Positions 22,091-33,724 of a stretch of DNA of 64,000 nt are shown in pieces (position 1 is the first letter of the stretch; each line of letters starts with the position of its first letter). Origin of the DNA: Verticillium longisporum (lineage: Eukaryota; Ascomycota; Sordariomycetes; Glomerellales; Plectosphaerellaceae); the NCBI GenBank assembly GCA_019188255.1, contig JAETXT010000011.1, positions 186,001 to 250,000 of the forward strand. The letters run 5' to 3'. The position numbers and the translations under genes were made by a program. The notes beneath the pieces were generated by a model, which was given only the letters and a program-made list of their open reading frames with translations, was not told the DNA's origin and did not search any database.

Positions 22091-23569
22091 TTTGCTTGCC
22101 TAGGACCAAACAGTGAGCACGACGCAACGCGGGGTAGGAAGTCGACGACGACGTACTTGTCAGAGAAGGAGGAAAGTTCTTCAGTGGTGTCTTTGATGGG
22201 ATGGCTTTGATACTGGGTGATACACGCGATGGTGATGATCCTTGTTGGCGTAGGGGGGTCTTAGGAACTGATGGATGAAGATCTGATGAGCGTGCCGATG
22301 GAGTAGTACAGAAGGGAAAGAGGATGGAGGACGACAGAGAGACAGAAGTCGAGAGTTGGCAGTCAAGTCTATGAATCGAAGGGGAGACACACCAATAACC
22401 GAAGCTCTCCTCCCCCTTTACGTACTAGCGCCCTTCGCGACTGCCGTCTTGCTACGTTGATCACGACTGCAGTCATGATCGTGCTTGCCTGGTTGCCATT
22501 CTGTTGAGCTGATACTGTGGGCGGTGTTGGTGGTTGTCCCGTGACCTCAGGACCAAGGTCGGCGCGATAGGCGCCTCAGACGCCACTCGAAGAGATACCC
22601 AGCCTCACAAGCATCTGAGGATGAGTGCAGAGCGTCACGAGGGGGACAGAAAGCAGGGCACATACACTGTGGTGTGTTCTCTTGAGGTGAGGCGCGCTTC
22701 TGTATGAGCTTCTGGATCTCTGTGTTACAGGCCGTGCAATGGATCATATAGTTGTTTATGTATGAAACGATATTCGAGAACAGGCGACTGTTCTAATGCT
22801 CCAAAGATTTTCGTAGCTGATGCAGTTCTTGTGCTCTCGTGTTGGAGGGTAATGCCGCCCTACCACGTGATGAGAGCCTGTGGGCTTTCACACTGAAGAG
22901 GGACAGGGTTGCGACTATTCTCAGTTCACTCACAACCTTGATTCGATCTCCAAGACTCACAGACATTAGAAGAGCAGGGTTGGAAGCGATTATGTCCCTT
23001 CAACAAGCGGCACCGATCTGCCCCTGAAAGAGGCCCAGAAAGAGGAGATACACAAGACCCGCGACCCAGTGTCAACATCAAAGATATCCTTGGAATGAGG
23101 GAAGAGAGCTTCAACTGGTATTTTGACGATCCATTGAATGAGAAAACTGTTCACCCGCCTCTATATTGTCGTGGTCCAACATACTCTACCAACGTTCCAA
23201 ATCCTCTCGAAAACGCAATGTTTTAGCCCGACAACCTGACTGGCCGGACATGACCTGACGACAGAATTTTGGAAACGAAACAAGTTCGCTAAAACATAAA
23301 ACAAAAGGATAGAGAAAAAAAAAATGATCAACCCGACGAATCTGCAGCTCAAACAGAGCCGAAGCATGTCGTTGGTCTCCACGTGACCGAGACAGACGGC
23401 GTGGCTGGAGCGATCGCCCCTCACCCCGAAAGTGGCGGCCGAGCTACATTAGCTTCAGGGGTCGGGGCCTTCGGCCCCTGGCTCATCGCTGACAGGTAAC
23501 GGCGTCGATTGACCGCCAGACAAGCCAACTGCATTCCAGACTGTCAATTGATCGGGGACATGTCACCCA
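22091..23569. other. intergenic region
   Basis: Promoter side of the CxxC-rich gene. No supported gene. Confidence 0.45.
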
Positions 23570-23639
23570 AGCACGAGACATGTCAATTGACGTTGATGCC
23601 TATATTCATCTATAATGTCCCCCATGACAGCCCCTGTCG

Positions 23640-24050
23640 CCGCTGACGCTGCCGGCATCGTCACGCTCGTCTGCCGTTCTGGCAGCCGTCCGCGCGCATC
23701 AGCCGTCTCCGCCACAGCGACGACGAGTACTTTCGCGTCAAGACGTCGCTCTCCTGGTACAAGACCGAGTCGAGGTGGCTCGTGGAGCTCATCAGGGCGG
23801 TCGGCGGCGACAGCGCGCTCGGCGACCGTCCCGAGTACCAAATGTACTCGTTCATAGATGACCTCGTCAAGCTGAGCAGCGCATCCTGGAGCTCGTCGCA
23901 GAGACGGAAGAGAGGGCGCTGGCGGGCGCCAAGGCCGAGGACAGCGGGTGGACACTCATGCCGCGGAGCTGGACGTTCACGACGACGGTGGCCATGGCGT
24001 GGCTGCCGGTAGGGACCAAGGCGCTCGCGCTGGTGCGGCAGCGGGCGTAA
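23640..24050 (+). pseudogene. fragment of an unrecognised gene with a frameshift
   Basis: From about 23650 a forward frame reads a coherent polar protein segment (DDEYFRVKTSLSWYK, MYSFIDDLVKLSS) that lacks a start codon and has a TGA just upstream. Near 23876 the frame shifts by one; the following frame continues coherently (RILELVAETEERALAG, then a Trp-rich hydrophobic end) to a TAA at 24048-24050. One indel and a missing start indicate a decayed gene or a fragment. A spliced gene is less likely because no donor or acceptor lies at the shift. Confidence 0.4.
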
Positions 24051-24206
24051 ATCCAACGGAAGATCTCGTCTACCGCATGATGCAGCGACAGGGTCAGTGG
24101 TCGAGAAAAGCAATCTCTGACCGAAGCCATCGAGCGCCGGCCCTCGAGCCCGTCAGCTCGCTCTTCGAGCGGTCAGGATCAAGATGAGCCTTGAGTCCTT
24201 CATGGT

Positions 24207-25039
24207 TTATTTGATGTCATAGCCGCCCTGCCACAGGAATGCTGCGCAGATGACAAGGCTCGCAGCGGCCGGGCCCAAGGGCAGCTCGATGACGGCCCAG
24301 ACCCAGAGGCAGCCCAGCGTGGGGGCCTTTTTCATGACAGCAAGGTAGCCAAAGGTGTTGGTGATGTAGATCAGGTAGCAGCCGGCCGTGACGCTCGTGG
24401 TGAAAAAGATGAGCTGGCGGAGAGGATCCTGGTATCGGAGAGGCAGGCGCGGGACGAAGGCTGGCTTCGAGGGGTGGGCGTGGAGAACGTAGAAGAGCAC
24501 AAGCAGGGCTGGTCGGGGCAGAAGGGTCAGTCGTGGGAGGATATGCCAAGCGGTCCCAAGCGGTCCCATGGGTGTGGCCACATGGGTCGTGGATATCCCA
24601 AGCGGTCCTCTAGTTGGCCACATCAGTGGATGGGGAGGTACATACCGGCAAAAGCTTGCAGCGCGCGAAGGATGATGGCGTGCCAGTCAATGTCGATGCC
24701 GTACTGGTGCTGGACGACGACATCGAGGGTAAAGTGCAGCATGGCGAGGCTGACGGTCCAGAGGAGCGAGTCCATGATGCGCTCGGCCGTTGGTGACAGC
24801 TCGCCAGTGTCGTCGGCGTCTGCGTCGGCGTCTGCGGCATCGTCTTCGCTGTCCGACTCGGCGGCAGGAGTCGATTTGGATGTCGTTTTGTTTCTTGGAT
24901 CGGCGTCGGCTTGCTGGAAGAGGCCGCGTTCGTGGGCCATCTGGAGCAGAGTTTCTTCGGTGGGATCGGAGCGGTCGGGGTGGGCCAGCTTGATGGTGGT
25001 AGTGGCCTTTTCCCTGCGCTGCCGAGCCATTTTGCCCAT
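24207..25039 (-). CDS. small fungal multi-helix membrane protein (DUF7719-like)
   Basis: Two exons, 25039-24646 and 24508-24207, encode 231 residues. The 137-nt intron has a GTATGT donor and ACCAG acceptor and contains three copies of an 11-base unit (CCAAGCGGTCC). The N-terminus is basic (RQRREKATTTIKL), followed by an acidic Asp/Ala-rich loop around residues 60-80. About four hydrophobic helices then run to the C-terminus. The layout resembles, from memory, an uncharacterised fungal membrane family (DUF7719); that assignment needs a profile search. The function is unknown, and an internal membrane location such as the ER is a guess. Met4 at 25030 is an alternative start. Confidence 0.7.
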
Positions 25040-25829
25040 GGTGTCGAGGAGGTCACGAGAGGGTTTGGTGGTCGTGTGATGCGTGGGAGGATCGGGGTGG
25101 AAGCTGTCGTTGCATGATTCGGGGATGGCTGAAGGAAAGCTGTCAAATTTGGCTACAGTACCTGAGGTACTTGGTGAGGTACTTGGTGAGGTACCTGGGT
25201 GGTTTGTACCTTGGGTGGGTAGGTGGTACCGTAGGTTCCCTGGTACCTAGTCGTACCATGTAGGTCAGATGCCGAGAGAGCGCGGTCGCTGTAATTTCCC
25301 CGGACAGCGCCCTAGCGCCCTAGCGCCTCTGCTCAAAGCGGTAAAATGCGGTACCATGCAGTACATGGTACATGCAGCAACAGCGATGCACCAACGCAAG
25401 GGTCCCTAATCGCAAGGTGGCATTTACCTGCACTTGCACCGCGTCCCTCATCCTGCGAAGCGCCCCTCTTCTTTGCCTTCGCCTTTGCTTCTGCTGTCTG
25501 CTACCCTCATCGCGACATCCAGTCTTTGCTCGTTGCGATTTGCTTCTGTCGATACGTCACATCGCACGCCTTCCAATTGGATCATCTGCAGCCTTGCCAT
25601 TGATCGATCCTTTGGAGCCCCGCAGCTCTGTCCATCTGCAGCACAAATCACAGCATCGAGAGAGGAGCATCTCGAGAGGAACAACCCCGCCCCAAGCCGA
25701 CACTCCTCACAACTCCTCTCTCGCCTGCCGTCCGACTGCGACACTGGCAGCTCCTCGACCACATCGGCACACACACAAACCGCCTCCGTCCTGCCTTTGG
25801 CGCCCACAGGAGGGTCGCAGCGCTCCGCC
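25040..25829. other. divergent promoter region with GGTAC-rich repeats
   Basis: Lies between the divergent 25039 and 25830 genes. Positions about 25155-25262 are dense in GAGGTAC, GGTACC and related units, including two tandem copies of TTGGTGAGGTAC. CGCCCTAG-type units and GTACATG motifs follow near 25310-25370. The rest is the pyrimidine-rich leader of the Gpi12 gene. Confidence 0.6.
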
Positions 25830-26967
25830 ATGGCCTGGCCCTGGGTCCTCTCGGCCGCCCTGGCCGCCCTCGCCGCCCTCCTGCCCCTGTTCTACATGTA
25901 CGCCGCGACGACCCTGCAGGCCGGCCTGCCGCGCCTCACGAACAAGCGCATCTGCCTGCTCATCGCCCACCCCGACGACGAGGCCATGTTCTTCGCGCCC
26001 ACCGTCCTGGCCCTGACGCGCCCCGAGACGGGCAACCACGTCAAGATTCTGTGCCTGAGCTCGGGCGACGCCGACGGCCTCGGCGAGACGCGCAAGAAGG
26101 AGCTCGTCAAGAGCGGCATGGCCCTCGGCCTGCGCCAGGAGGACGACGTCTTTGTCGTCGAGAGCCCGTAGGACCTCTTTTTCTCTCACCTCTGTCACTG
26201 TTCTTCGGATCTCTCCTTTTCCTTTCTGCCTCTGTTCCTCTGACACTCCCCTCTGCTTCCGCCCCGTGCGCCTGACGACGCCTGCTGACCCCCCCAGTGA
26301 CTTCCAGGACTCCATGACCCTGACCTGGGACGCCCACAAGATCGCCTCCCTCCTCTGCAGCGCTTTCGCCCCGCAGCTGGCCCATGCCCCCGCGAGCAGC
26401 GCCAGCCCGACCTCCGCCTCAGCTTCCGCCGCCGCCACCGCCAGCATCGACGTCCTCGTCACCTTTGACGCCGCCGGCGTCTCGTCCCACCCGAACCACA
26501 TTTCCCTGCACGCCGGCGCCCGCGCCTTCCTCGCCCAGCTGCTGCGCGCCCGCCCCGGCCGCCCCGCCCCCGTCGCCCTCTACACCCTGACCTCCGTCCC
26601 GCTGCTGCGCAAGTACGCCGCCGTGGCCGACGCCCTGCCGACCCTGCTGGGCTGGTACCTCGCCGGCGGGCGCTCCGAGGGCGAGCAACAGAAAGAGGAC
26701 CAGAACCAAGACCTGCCGCACCCCAAGACCCTGCTCTTCTTCAACCAGCTCACCGGCGACGGCGGCCTGCCGACGGCCTGGAAGGCCATGACCACGGCCC
26801 ACCGGAGCCAGATGGTCTGGTTCCGCTACGCCTGGATCGTGCTGAGTCGGTACATGGTCATCAACGACCTCCAGCTGGCTGAGGTCGACGAGGCGCCGAT
26901 ATCGCTGGGGGCCGCGGTCGGGGCGGGCCATGGCGACGTTGCGGGTGCGGAGGATGAGGCGCCGTGA
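25830..26967 (+). CDS. gpi12: N-acetylglucosaminyl-phosphatidylinositol de-N-acetylase
   Basis: Two exons, 25830-26167 and 26298-26967, with a 130-nt intron (CTGACC branch site, CCCCAG acceptor), encode 335 residues. The enzyme removes the acetyl group from GlcNAc-phosphatidylinositol, the second step of GPI anchor synthesis, on the cytoplasmic face of the ER. An N-terminal membrane anchor (about residues 5-28) precedes the family motif AHPDDE, which supplies zinc and catalytic residues, and the second motif GVSSHPNH is present. A Pro/Ala/Ser-rich low-complexity insertion lies between them. The reading frame stays open far upstream of the chosen ATG; this Met is preferred because it places the membrane anchor directly at the N-terminus as in PIG-L/Gpi12 proteins. 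The product would serve proteins such as the GPI-anchored candidate at 40.2 kb. Confidence 0.92.
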
Positions 26968-27312
26968 CGCCAACGGAGGAGGAGGAGAGTTGCAGCGAGA
27001 ACACTGCAGGAACAGCAGGCCCCGAGTGCGAGAGACGCGAAGAAATTGTATACCCAACATCATCATCAACAAGACAAACATCACATCATCGGCTGGCGTT
27101 CATGGTATCATGGCATCCACGAGGCGCATATCGCCCGGGCCGCACAAGCGTTGCAGATTGAACAAGATCCGGTCCATGCGCCGTGCGAAACAAATAGAAT
27201 TTTATCATGTCATCTCGTGCCGCTGGCTATCATGTGCACTGAGGTATCATGCCAGATCCAGCCTTTCTTCCGAGCCTTCTTTAGGCGCACTGCCTGGCGC
27301 ACGCCCCGGCAA
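26968..27312. other. convergent 3' spacer
   Basis: Tail-to-tail spacer between the Gpi12 gene and the minus-strand mitochondrial gene. Nothing else seen. Confidence 0.6.
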
Positions 27313-29634
27313 TCACCACTCGACGCAGTGCGCGACGTTGCTGTACTTGAGGTGCGGCCACCCGCCCCCGGCCGCCCCGTCGGCGACGCAGTGCTTGTAG
27401 AACCCCACCGCCTCCCACGGCTGTTCGCGGCGCGTCCGCTGCGCCCGCCGGTCGAGGTGCTGGTACGTCCTGGTCCGGACGTGGTACTGCGGCTGCCCGG
27501 CCTCGCTGACGACGTGGCTGCCGTCCTCGTCGAGCCGCGGGTCCTGCCCGTCGCGCTCGACCACGAGCGTCGGCGCCGACGCGACGTCGCGCTTCTTCCA
27601 CGCCATGCGCTTCTGCTGATGGTTCGCGTGCAGCCGGACGAGGCCTGAGGCGACGTGGTACGTCGCCGGGTAGGGCATGTAGTCGACAAACTCGGCGACA
27701 AAGTCGGGGATGCGCCGCGTCAGGTCCTCGTCCGTGTCAATGTGGTCGTCGACGCCGAGGCGCTCCTCGCGCCTGCTGAAGCGCAGCAGCCAGCGGTCGC
27801 ACCACCGCTGGAGCGCGTACCACGCGCGGTGCTGCCTCGCCTTGGCGCGCACGACGCGGTCCGAGGCGCTGCGCGGCGGGGACGGGTAGAGCGCCTCGAA
27901 GAGGGCGTCCTGCGTCTCGGCCATGAGCGTGCGGTAGTGCGCGCTGCCGGACCGGATGGCGGTCCAGGCCTCGTCGAAGGCGCCAGACTGGATGAGCGCG
28001 TTGACGTGCTTGTCGAGGTCCTCGAACGAGGGCTCGATGCCGTGCGCCGTCATGGTGTGGTAGACGTCCAGGACATCCTCGGCTCTGACGGCCCTGTTCT
28101 TGACGGCCATGTTGGATTCATACATGCCCCATTCGACTTGTGCGCGGTGCGTCGAGATGATGTAGGTGTGGTCGAGCAGGTCGGACCAGGTCGCTGCGGG
28201 TATGTCGATTCTGTACTGCTGCGAGAAGAACTCGACGAGCTTCTTCGCAAGCAAGACGTAGCCGGCTGCACCCAGTGAATGGACAATGGCGTTCAGCAGC
28301 CGCGGTGTTGGTGTCAAGGGGTGTCCGTGGGGGAATTTACGACCGCCCGTGATGAGGACGTTTCGGCTGTCGGCTGTGATGCCACGCCTCGTCTTTCCAT
28401 CGACTATGGATATGTCATAAAAGCGCGCCAAAATCGTTTCACTCATGCGCAGATTACCTGCGTAGCCGCAGGCCACGAGGTACGAGCACTGCAGGCTCTC
28501 GGTGATGGTGACGCCCTGGTTGAGCATCTTGAACCAGATTCGGTTCAGCGGCCCCGGCAGGTTGAGCACCCAGTGCAGGTCCCGTTCTGGCTGATGTGGT
28601 GATTTGCCGTAGGCGTGGTATTTAGAGCGTGCCTCGTACAGTCGAAGCCTCTCCAAGCGTCCGCGCAGCGCCATGTCAGGCCGGTTGACCTTTCTCAGGT
28701 TTCGGGGCCTCAGTCGCACCCTTGCGAGGTCATATTGGCGGTAGAGAGGCTCCACTAGATAGCGCGCCTTGACGAGCTCGTCGTAGCCCAGGCTCTCGCG
28801 GAGATCCCAGACTTCGTTGAGATCCATGAGCTTCCAAACGCGCTTTGCAGCCGTAACATCTGATGTCGCGCCGGCGCACCGCAGCAGAACAACGTAGTCG
28901 GCGAGCATCAACTGATGGCCTGCCTGGTGCAGCAGCTCGACAAAGGCGAGCATGGTCGTGAAGAGGTCCTTGTAGATTTTTCGAACCCCGAATTCGTCAA
29001 AAGCCAACGCCACGGGGCTAAATTCTTGCAGATGATCAGGTATCACCAAGCTGTGTGTGCAATCGAGCCGATGTCCCGCCTCGAGAGGGTCCAAGCTGCG
29101 CAAAATCTCCGAGACGGTTGTCCGCGGAATGACCCGCATCGCAGCTATGGCTTCATCGGCCGAAGGCGAATTGACGAGCGCACGCACAACGCTGAGCGTC
29201 TCGACGACATCGCGTGTTCGCAGAGTCTCGACGAGGAGAGACGAGAGGTTCTCGGGCGCCATTGGATCGTCGTTCTTGATCGCCACCTCTTCCGACCGGT
29301 CCCACAGCGTGGATGTCGCCGCAAACTGTCGCTGGTCGCTGCGAGCACGCGACGGCTGACGATCGAGGTATCGAATCTTCGGCTCGGCCACAGACTGCAC
29401 ATCTTCGGTATTTGGCTTCAAGAACCCCCAATTGGGCATCTTCACGGCAGGAGGCACATCGAAGGCTGCTGGCCTCTCCACTGACTCGAGGCGGCCCCAG
29501 CCATCTTGTGCGGGGCGAGCGCGTGTGAATCTCCGCAAACGTGTCAACAAGACACGCGAGGACGTCCCCAGCGGCACAGGTCGGAGGCACTGCCGCATGC
29601 CAATGGCCTCCGTCTTGAACAGTGTTGGTATCAT
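27313..29634 (-). CDS. mitochondrial gene-expression factor (Aep2/Atp13 or Cya5 type)
   Basis: Single-exon gene of 773 residues. The start at 29634 is chosen because it opens a typical mitochondrial presequence, with many Arg and hydroxylated residues and few acids over about 45 residues; the frame is open further upstream but reads low-complexity Pro/Ser. The body is helical and repeat-like without catalytic motifs, including the conserved-looking SLGAAGYVLLAKKLVEFF and HGIEPSFEDLDKHVNALI. This fits fungal PPR-related proteins needed for translation or stability of a single mitochondrial mRNA (ATP9 for Aep2, COX1 for Cya5). Which transcript it serves is unknown. It shares a 424-bp divergent promoter region with LSm3. 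Confidence 0.7.
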   Translation of the reverse strand: MIPTLFKTEAIGMRQCLRPVPLGTSSRVLLTRLRRFTRARPAQDGWGRLESVERPAAFDVPPAVKMPNWGFLKPNTEDVQSVAEPKIRYLDRQPSRARSDQRQFAATSTLWDRSEEVAIKNDDPMAPENLSSLLVETLRTRDVVETLSVVRALVNSPSADEAIAAMRVIPRTTVSEILRSLDPLEAGHRLDCTHSLVIPDHLQEFSPVALAFDEFGVRKIYKDLFTTMLAFVELLHQAGHQLMLADYVVLLRCAGATSDVTAAKRVWKLMDLNEVWDLRESLGYDELVKARYLVEPLYRQYDLARVRLRPRNLRKVNRPDMALRGRLERLRLYEARSKYHAYGKSPHQPERDLHWVLNLPGPLNRIWFKMLNQGVTITESLQCSYLVACGYAGNLRMSETILARFYDISIVDGKTRRGITADSRNVLITGGRKFPHGHPLTPTPRLLNAIVHSLGAAGYVLLAKKLVEFFSQQYRIDIPAATWSDLLDHTYIISTHRAQVEWGMYESNMAVKNRAVRAEDVLDVYHTMTAHGIEPSFEDLDKHVNALIQSGAFDEAWTAIRSGSAHYRTLMAETQDALFEALYPSPPRSASDRVVRAKARQHRAWYALQRWCDRWLLRFSRREERLGVDDHIDTDEDLTRRIPDFVAEFVDYMPYPATYHVASGLVRLHANHQQKRMAWKKRDVASAPTLVVERDGQDPRLDEDGSHVVSEAGQPQYHVRTRTYQHLDRRAQRTRREQPWEAVGFYKHCVADGAAGGGWPHLKYSNVAHCVEW

Positions 29635-30058
29635 GGATGCGATCTCGAGGGCATGGCGATGAGGGGTGAGGGGCGAGCAAACCAGGGAGAGAGAGACAGA
29701 AGGGGGAAAGGTGTCGGGAGCAGCGGGAGGCCCACAAGACGCAAAGGGTGGATGCGTGGAGGCGGAGAGAAGGGGAGATGAGGGTGGAGAGGTGGAGGTG
29801 ATTCCCCAGATTCTAGGGCATTGACAGGGACCAGCCTTTGGCGTTGAGGGTCGGAGCTCAAAGCTCTGGCCGAGACATTTTTGTCGACCGGAATATTGAT
29901 GCTGCGGGAGCCGACGAAACTCCGTGGCAGAAACTGACCTGACCTGAGGTGGTCCCTGCACCCCGATGCCCCACCACAACGTGCATTCACGCGCGTTTGG
30001 CATTTGACGCTCGTCACGACCTCATCGTCATCTCATCACCCAAAGCAACAGACTCATC
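29635..30058. promoter_or_regulatory. bidirectional promoter region between the mitochondrial factor and LSm3
   Basis: The two genes start head to head 424 bp apart, with no other gene between. No specific element could be assigned. Confidence 0.6.
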
Positions 30059-30510
30059 ATGGCCGACGCAGCAGAAGAGAACACTCACGTGTCTGAGCCC
30101 CTCGACCTGGTCAAGCTACTTCTTGACGAGGTCGTCTTCGTCAAGCTGCGAGGTGACCGCGAGCTGAAGGGCAGGCTACATGTGAGTCAAAATCGCCGGT
30201 CTTGATCAAGCTCACGAGAAGTGGCTGACATCAACCAGGCGTACGACAGCCATTGCAACATTGTGCTCGGAGATGTCGAGGAGACAATCTATGTGGTAGA
30301 CGAGGATGACGACGAGGAGGAAGCCAAGGTGCGTTGGGCAATGCATGACGGTATGAGTTGTTCGCGACTGACAGTGCCTAGACCATCAGCCGCAAGTCTG
30401 AGATGCTTTTTGTTCGAGGTATGATCATGTGGAACCGAGGGGTAGCAACATTGACTAACACTCCCCCAGGCGATAGCGTTGTCTTGATATCTCCCCACGG
30501 ATCTTCTTGA
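30059..30510 (+). CDS. lsm3: U6 snRNA-associated Sm-like protein LSm3
   Basis: Four exons, 30059-30181, 30239-30328, 30382-30418 and 30470-30510, encode 96 residues. All three introns are 51-57 nt with clean GT/AG ends. LSm3 is a subunit of the heptameric Lsm1-7 ring (mRNA decapping and decay in the cytoplasm) and the Lsm2-8 ring (U6 snRNA 3' end binding in the spliceosome). The Sm1 motif ([19 protein letters not shown], then [10 protein letters not shown]) and Sm2 motif ([13 protein letters not shown]) are complete and the length matches the family. A split exon falls inside the RG of Sm2. Essential in yeasts; intact here. Confidence 0.97.
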
Positions 30511-31438
30511 GGAAGCAGCTACGGCAGCATATGAGAGATGCTACGGAACCAAGTGCTCCACTGCCTCGCCTTATCGCCGATTCGAGGAACGACAGGTTTC
30601 CACAAGCAGCGATAGCCTCGACGAGACAAGCGCATACGGCGGAGGACTGTTCGACGCCGGCCTGTGTCATAAAGGTGAAGCCATTCAAACTCAACACCTG
30701 ACTGGCATGCTCAACAGTACTCCGCGATGATGGATTGAAGCGCCCAAGGCCTGGCAGCCAAAGCCTAGCGGCCAAGCAATCAGCAAGGGCGCATGTTGGC
30801 TGTACACTCACAGCACATCAATGCAAACATCTTTTAAGCGCCGATCTGAACAAAATATCCTGCTTACCGGGTGTGCATCTTGCACATCATATACCCGCTC
30901 CATCTTTTCCTCCTTGTGAATGACAGTCTCCATTCTCTGTACCATAAAATCCATCTTGTCTAGAATCTCAACAGCCCTTGGCCATGTTCAACAGCCGACC
31001 TGAGTCAACTCGCCCCTGAATGCAAATCACGTGCAAGCATCGATCGTCATCTGACGTCTGCCCCACCAGGCCCGCCTCGACGAATGGCCAATGCGGCAGC
31101 TCTTATCGATAACCCCGCCGAGTTACTCATCACTGACTGGGCTGAGTCCCTGTCGGTTCTGGCAGGTCGCCTGGCGCTCGGCGCCGTCCCCTAATATGAC
31201 GCCGTGTCCTCCGGTCTAAAAGGATGTCGATGACTCGAAGTATCGTTCTCGCATCTCACGGTTCTTCAACCTCCCCTTCAGATTGTCCGCTTCAATGGTC
31301 AGCGTTCGTACGGCTTCTTTTCACTCGATATATATGCCTTGCCGCACGGCGTCCGCATCCTCCTTATTACGAAGACATCACTCAATGTTGGACCGATTAC
31401 CTCGATTACCAGCCTAGAAAGCCGCCACCCACTGCACC
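30511..31438. other. intergenic region
   Basis: Between two plus-strand genes. The last 200 bases before 31439 form a probable leader (CT-rich, ATG in ACCATGG context). No gene seen. Confidence 0.5.
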
Positions 31439-33534
31439 ATGGCGACCAAGAATATCAACAAGGCAATAGCCCACGAGAAGCGCATAGGGGAGGCAGCCCT
31501 CAGCGACTTTGCCGAATACGTCGAGCAGCAGCAGTCGCTGCGCTACCCTAGCACCAAGCCCGCTGCCGACGGCGCTGCGAAGCCCGCCGCGGGCTCGAAT
31601 GACGAACACCAGCATGCCGAGCTTGACGAGCTCTTCGACAACCTGGACCTCGGCGATGCGACGGGGCCGAGTGTCAGGCTCAAGGACATGCTTCTCGGAG
31701 CCGACGGAGAGACGTTGAAGCAGCTCAGCAAGAACCTGGCCGAGAGGATAGACGAGGGCCATGGCGAGACTGTGTTCGACCTCGGCTTTGAGAACAATGG
31801 CGACTCGTTGGGTCTTGATCTCGACCAGTGGCATACCGCGTACAAGAGGTTAGATGAAGCAGCTCAGCTGGTCCATGCCAACTGCCAGCTGCTGCTCACG
31901 AAGAATGTGGGTGGAGAAGTGGAAGCTCCGAGCGCCAAGTCGAGCAAAGACAAGGACTGCTCCGGCAAGGTCATGATTCGGCAGAAGCCAAACACAGTGG
32001 AGGACGTGATCGAAACCAGGATAGCAGTCGTGGGCAATGGTAAGATCATCACCTGCCCACTTGGTAGTCTTGCTAACAAGACGGCGTAGTCGATGCTGGA
32101 AAGAGTTCGCTGCTTGGTGTCCTCGTAAAGGGTGACCTTGACGACGGGCGGGGGAAAGCTCGAGTCAACCTCTTCCGCCACAAGCACGAAATCGAGTCCG
32201 GGAGGACCAGTTCCGTCGGCATGGAGATTTTGGGCTTTGACACCGCCGGTCAGGTCGTTGTCTCTGATGTGCCTGGACGTAGGTGATCCTCGTCGCAAGC
32301 TATCAGCTACTGCCAGCTAACGAATGCAGGTAAACTCTCATGGGAGGAGATTGGCAAGCGCAGCTCCAAGGTCATCACCTTCACTGACTTGGCAGGCCAC
32401 GAAAAGTATCTACGCACCACGGTCTTTGGTCTATTGTCCAGCAGCCCCAATTACTGCCTGCTCATGGTCGCGGCGAACAACGGTCTCATTGGTATGAGCA
32501 AGGAGCACCTTGGCATCGCGCTAGCCCTCAATGTCCCCGTCATGGTTGTCATCACAAAGGTCGACATTTGTCCGCCCCAGATTCTCGAGCAGACCATCGG
32601 TCAGATTACCAAAATCTTGAAGAGTCCAGGCGCCAAGAAGATTCCCATCATCAAGGATCGCGAAGAATGCATCAACACAGCCACGCAGTTCATCAGCCAG
32701 AGAATCTGCCCGGTATTCCAGGTGTCGAACGTCACAGGCGCTAATCTCGATCTTGTGAGGACGTTCTTGAATATCCTTCCCCACCACGGCCGATATGACT
32801 CGGAGGCTCCCTTTGAGTTCCACATCAACGACACCTTCTCTGTTCCCTTTGTCGGCACGGTTGTGTCCGGCATCGTCAAGTCTGGTGTGATCCACGCCGG
32901 TGACAACATTCTTATCGGCCCCGACTCTCTCGGCCAGTTCATGACGACCAGCATCCGTTCGATCGAAAGGAAGCGCTTGGGCGTCACCGCGGCATCTGCT
33001 GGCCAGTCTGCGTCCTTCGCGCTGAAGAAGATTCGCCGCAAGGATGTCCGCAAGGGCATGGTCGTGCTGCCGAAGCTCGAGGGACAGCCTAACCCTAAGG
33101 TGCATAAGGAGTTCATCGCTGAGGGTTCGTGCCACTCCCCATGCCGCCCTTGTCCGTGTCCGCCACTAACGAGTAGAGCAGTGCTGATCCTGTCCCACGC
33201 AACCACCATTCGCACACGGTATCAGGCCATGCTTCATGTCGGACCCGTCTCGCAGACGTGCGCCATCATCGACGTTGATCGTCCGTACATCCGAACCGGC
33301 GACCGCGCCACCGTGGCCTTCCGCTTCATGCAGCGTCCTGAGTACCTCGCCCCAGGGGACCGCCTGCTCTTCCGTGAGGGCCGCACAAAGGGACTCGGCA
33401 TCGTCAAGGCCGTCGGCTACGATCCCAAGAAGCCGCTCTCGCCCCACGGGCCCGATGACGGACCAGCGCCAGGCGAAGGCAACGGGCAGGCGGGCCAGCC
33501 CGCCGTTGGACAAGAGGTCCATGTAGGAGCGTGA
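31439..33534 (+). CDS. GTPBP1/GTPBP2-like translational GTPase
   Basis: Four exons, 31439-32039, 32090-32278, 32330-33124 and 33179-33534, encode 646 residues. The introns are 50, 51 and 54 nt. The first splits the P loop, which reads [14 protein letters not shown] after splicing. G3 is DLAGHEKY and G4 is TKVD. Downstream come the EF-Tu-like domain 2 and domain 3 barrels ([21 protein letters not shown]). Proteins of this family resemble EF1A/eRF3-like GTPases; animal members act in ribosome-stalling rescue and exosome-mediated mRNA decay. The N-terminal ~190 residues carry no known domain, with an acidic stretch near residue 60. The last intron is 54 nt, in frame and free of stops, so its retention would insert 18 residues. 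Convergent with the next gene. Confidence 0.9.
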
Positions 33535-33724
33535 CGACTTTGAGAAACGATCTTCGTGAGGCAGTCTTATTTTGGGGGGCGTTAGCGTTGCTTTGTTTTG
33601 TTTTGTTCGAGACGGGCTGCACTGCATTTTCAACTTTTTGGTGCGGCGCACGATTATTCTGCTTTCAAGACATCTATATATTCCATTGGTTAGCCGCTGA
33701 TATCTCATCTTATGTCTTATCAAA

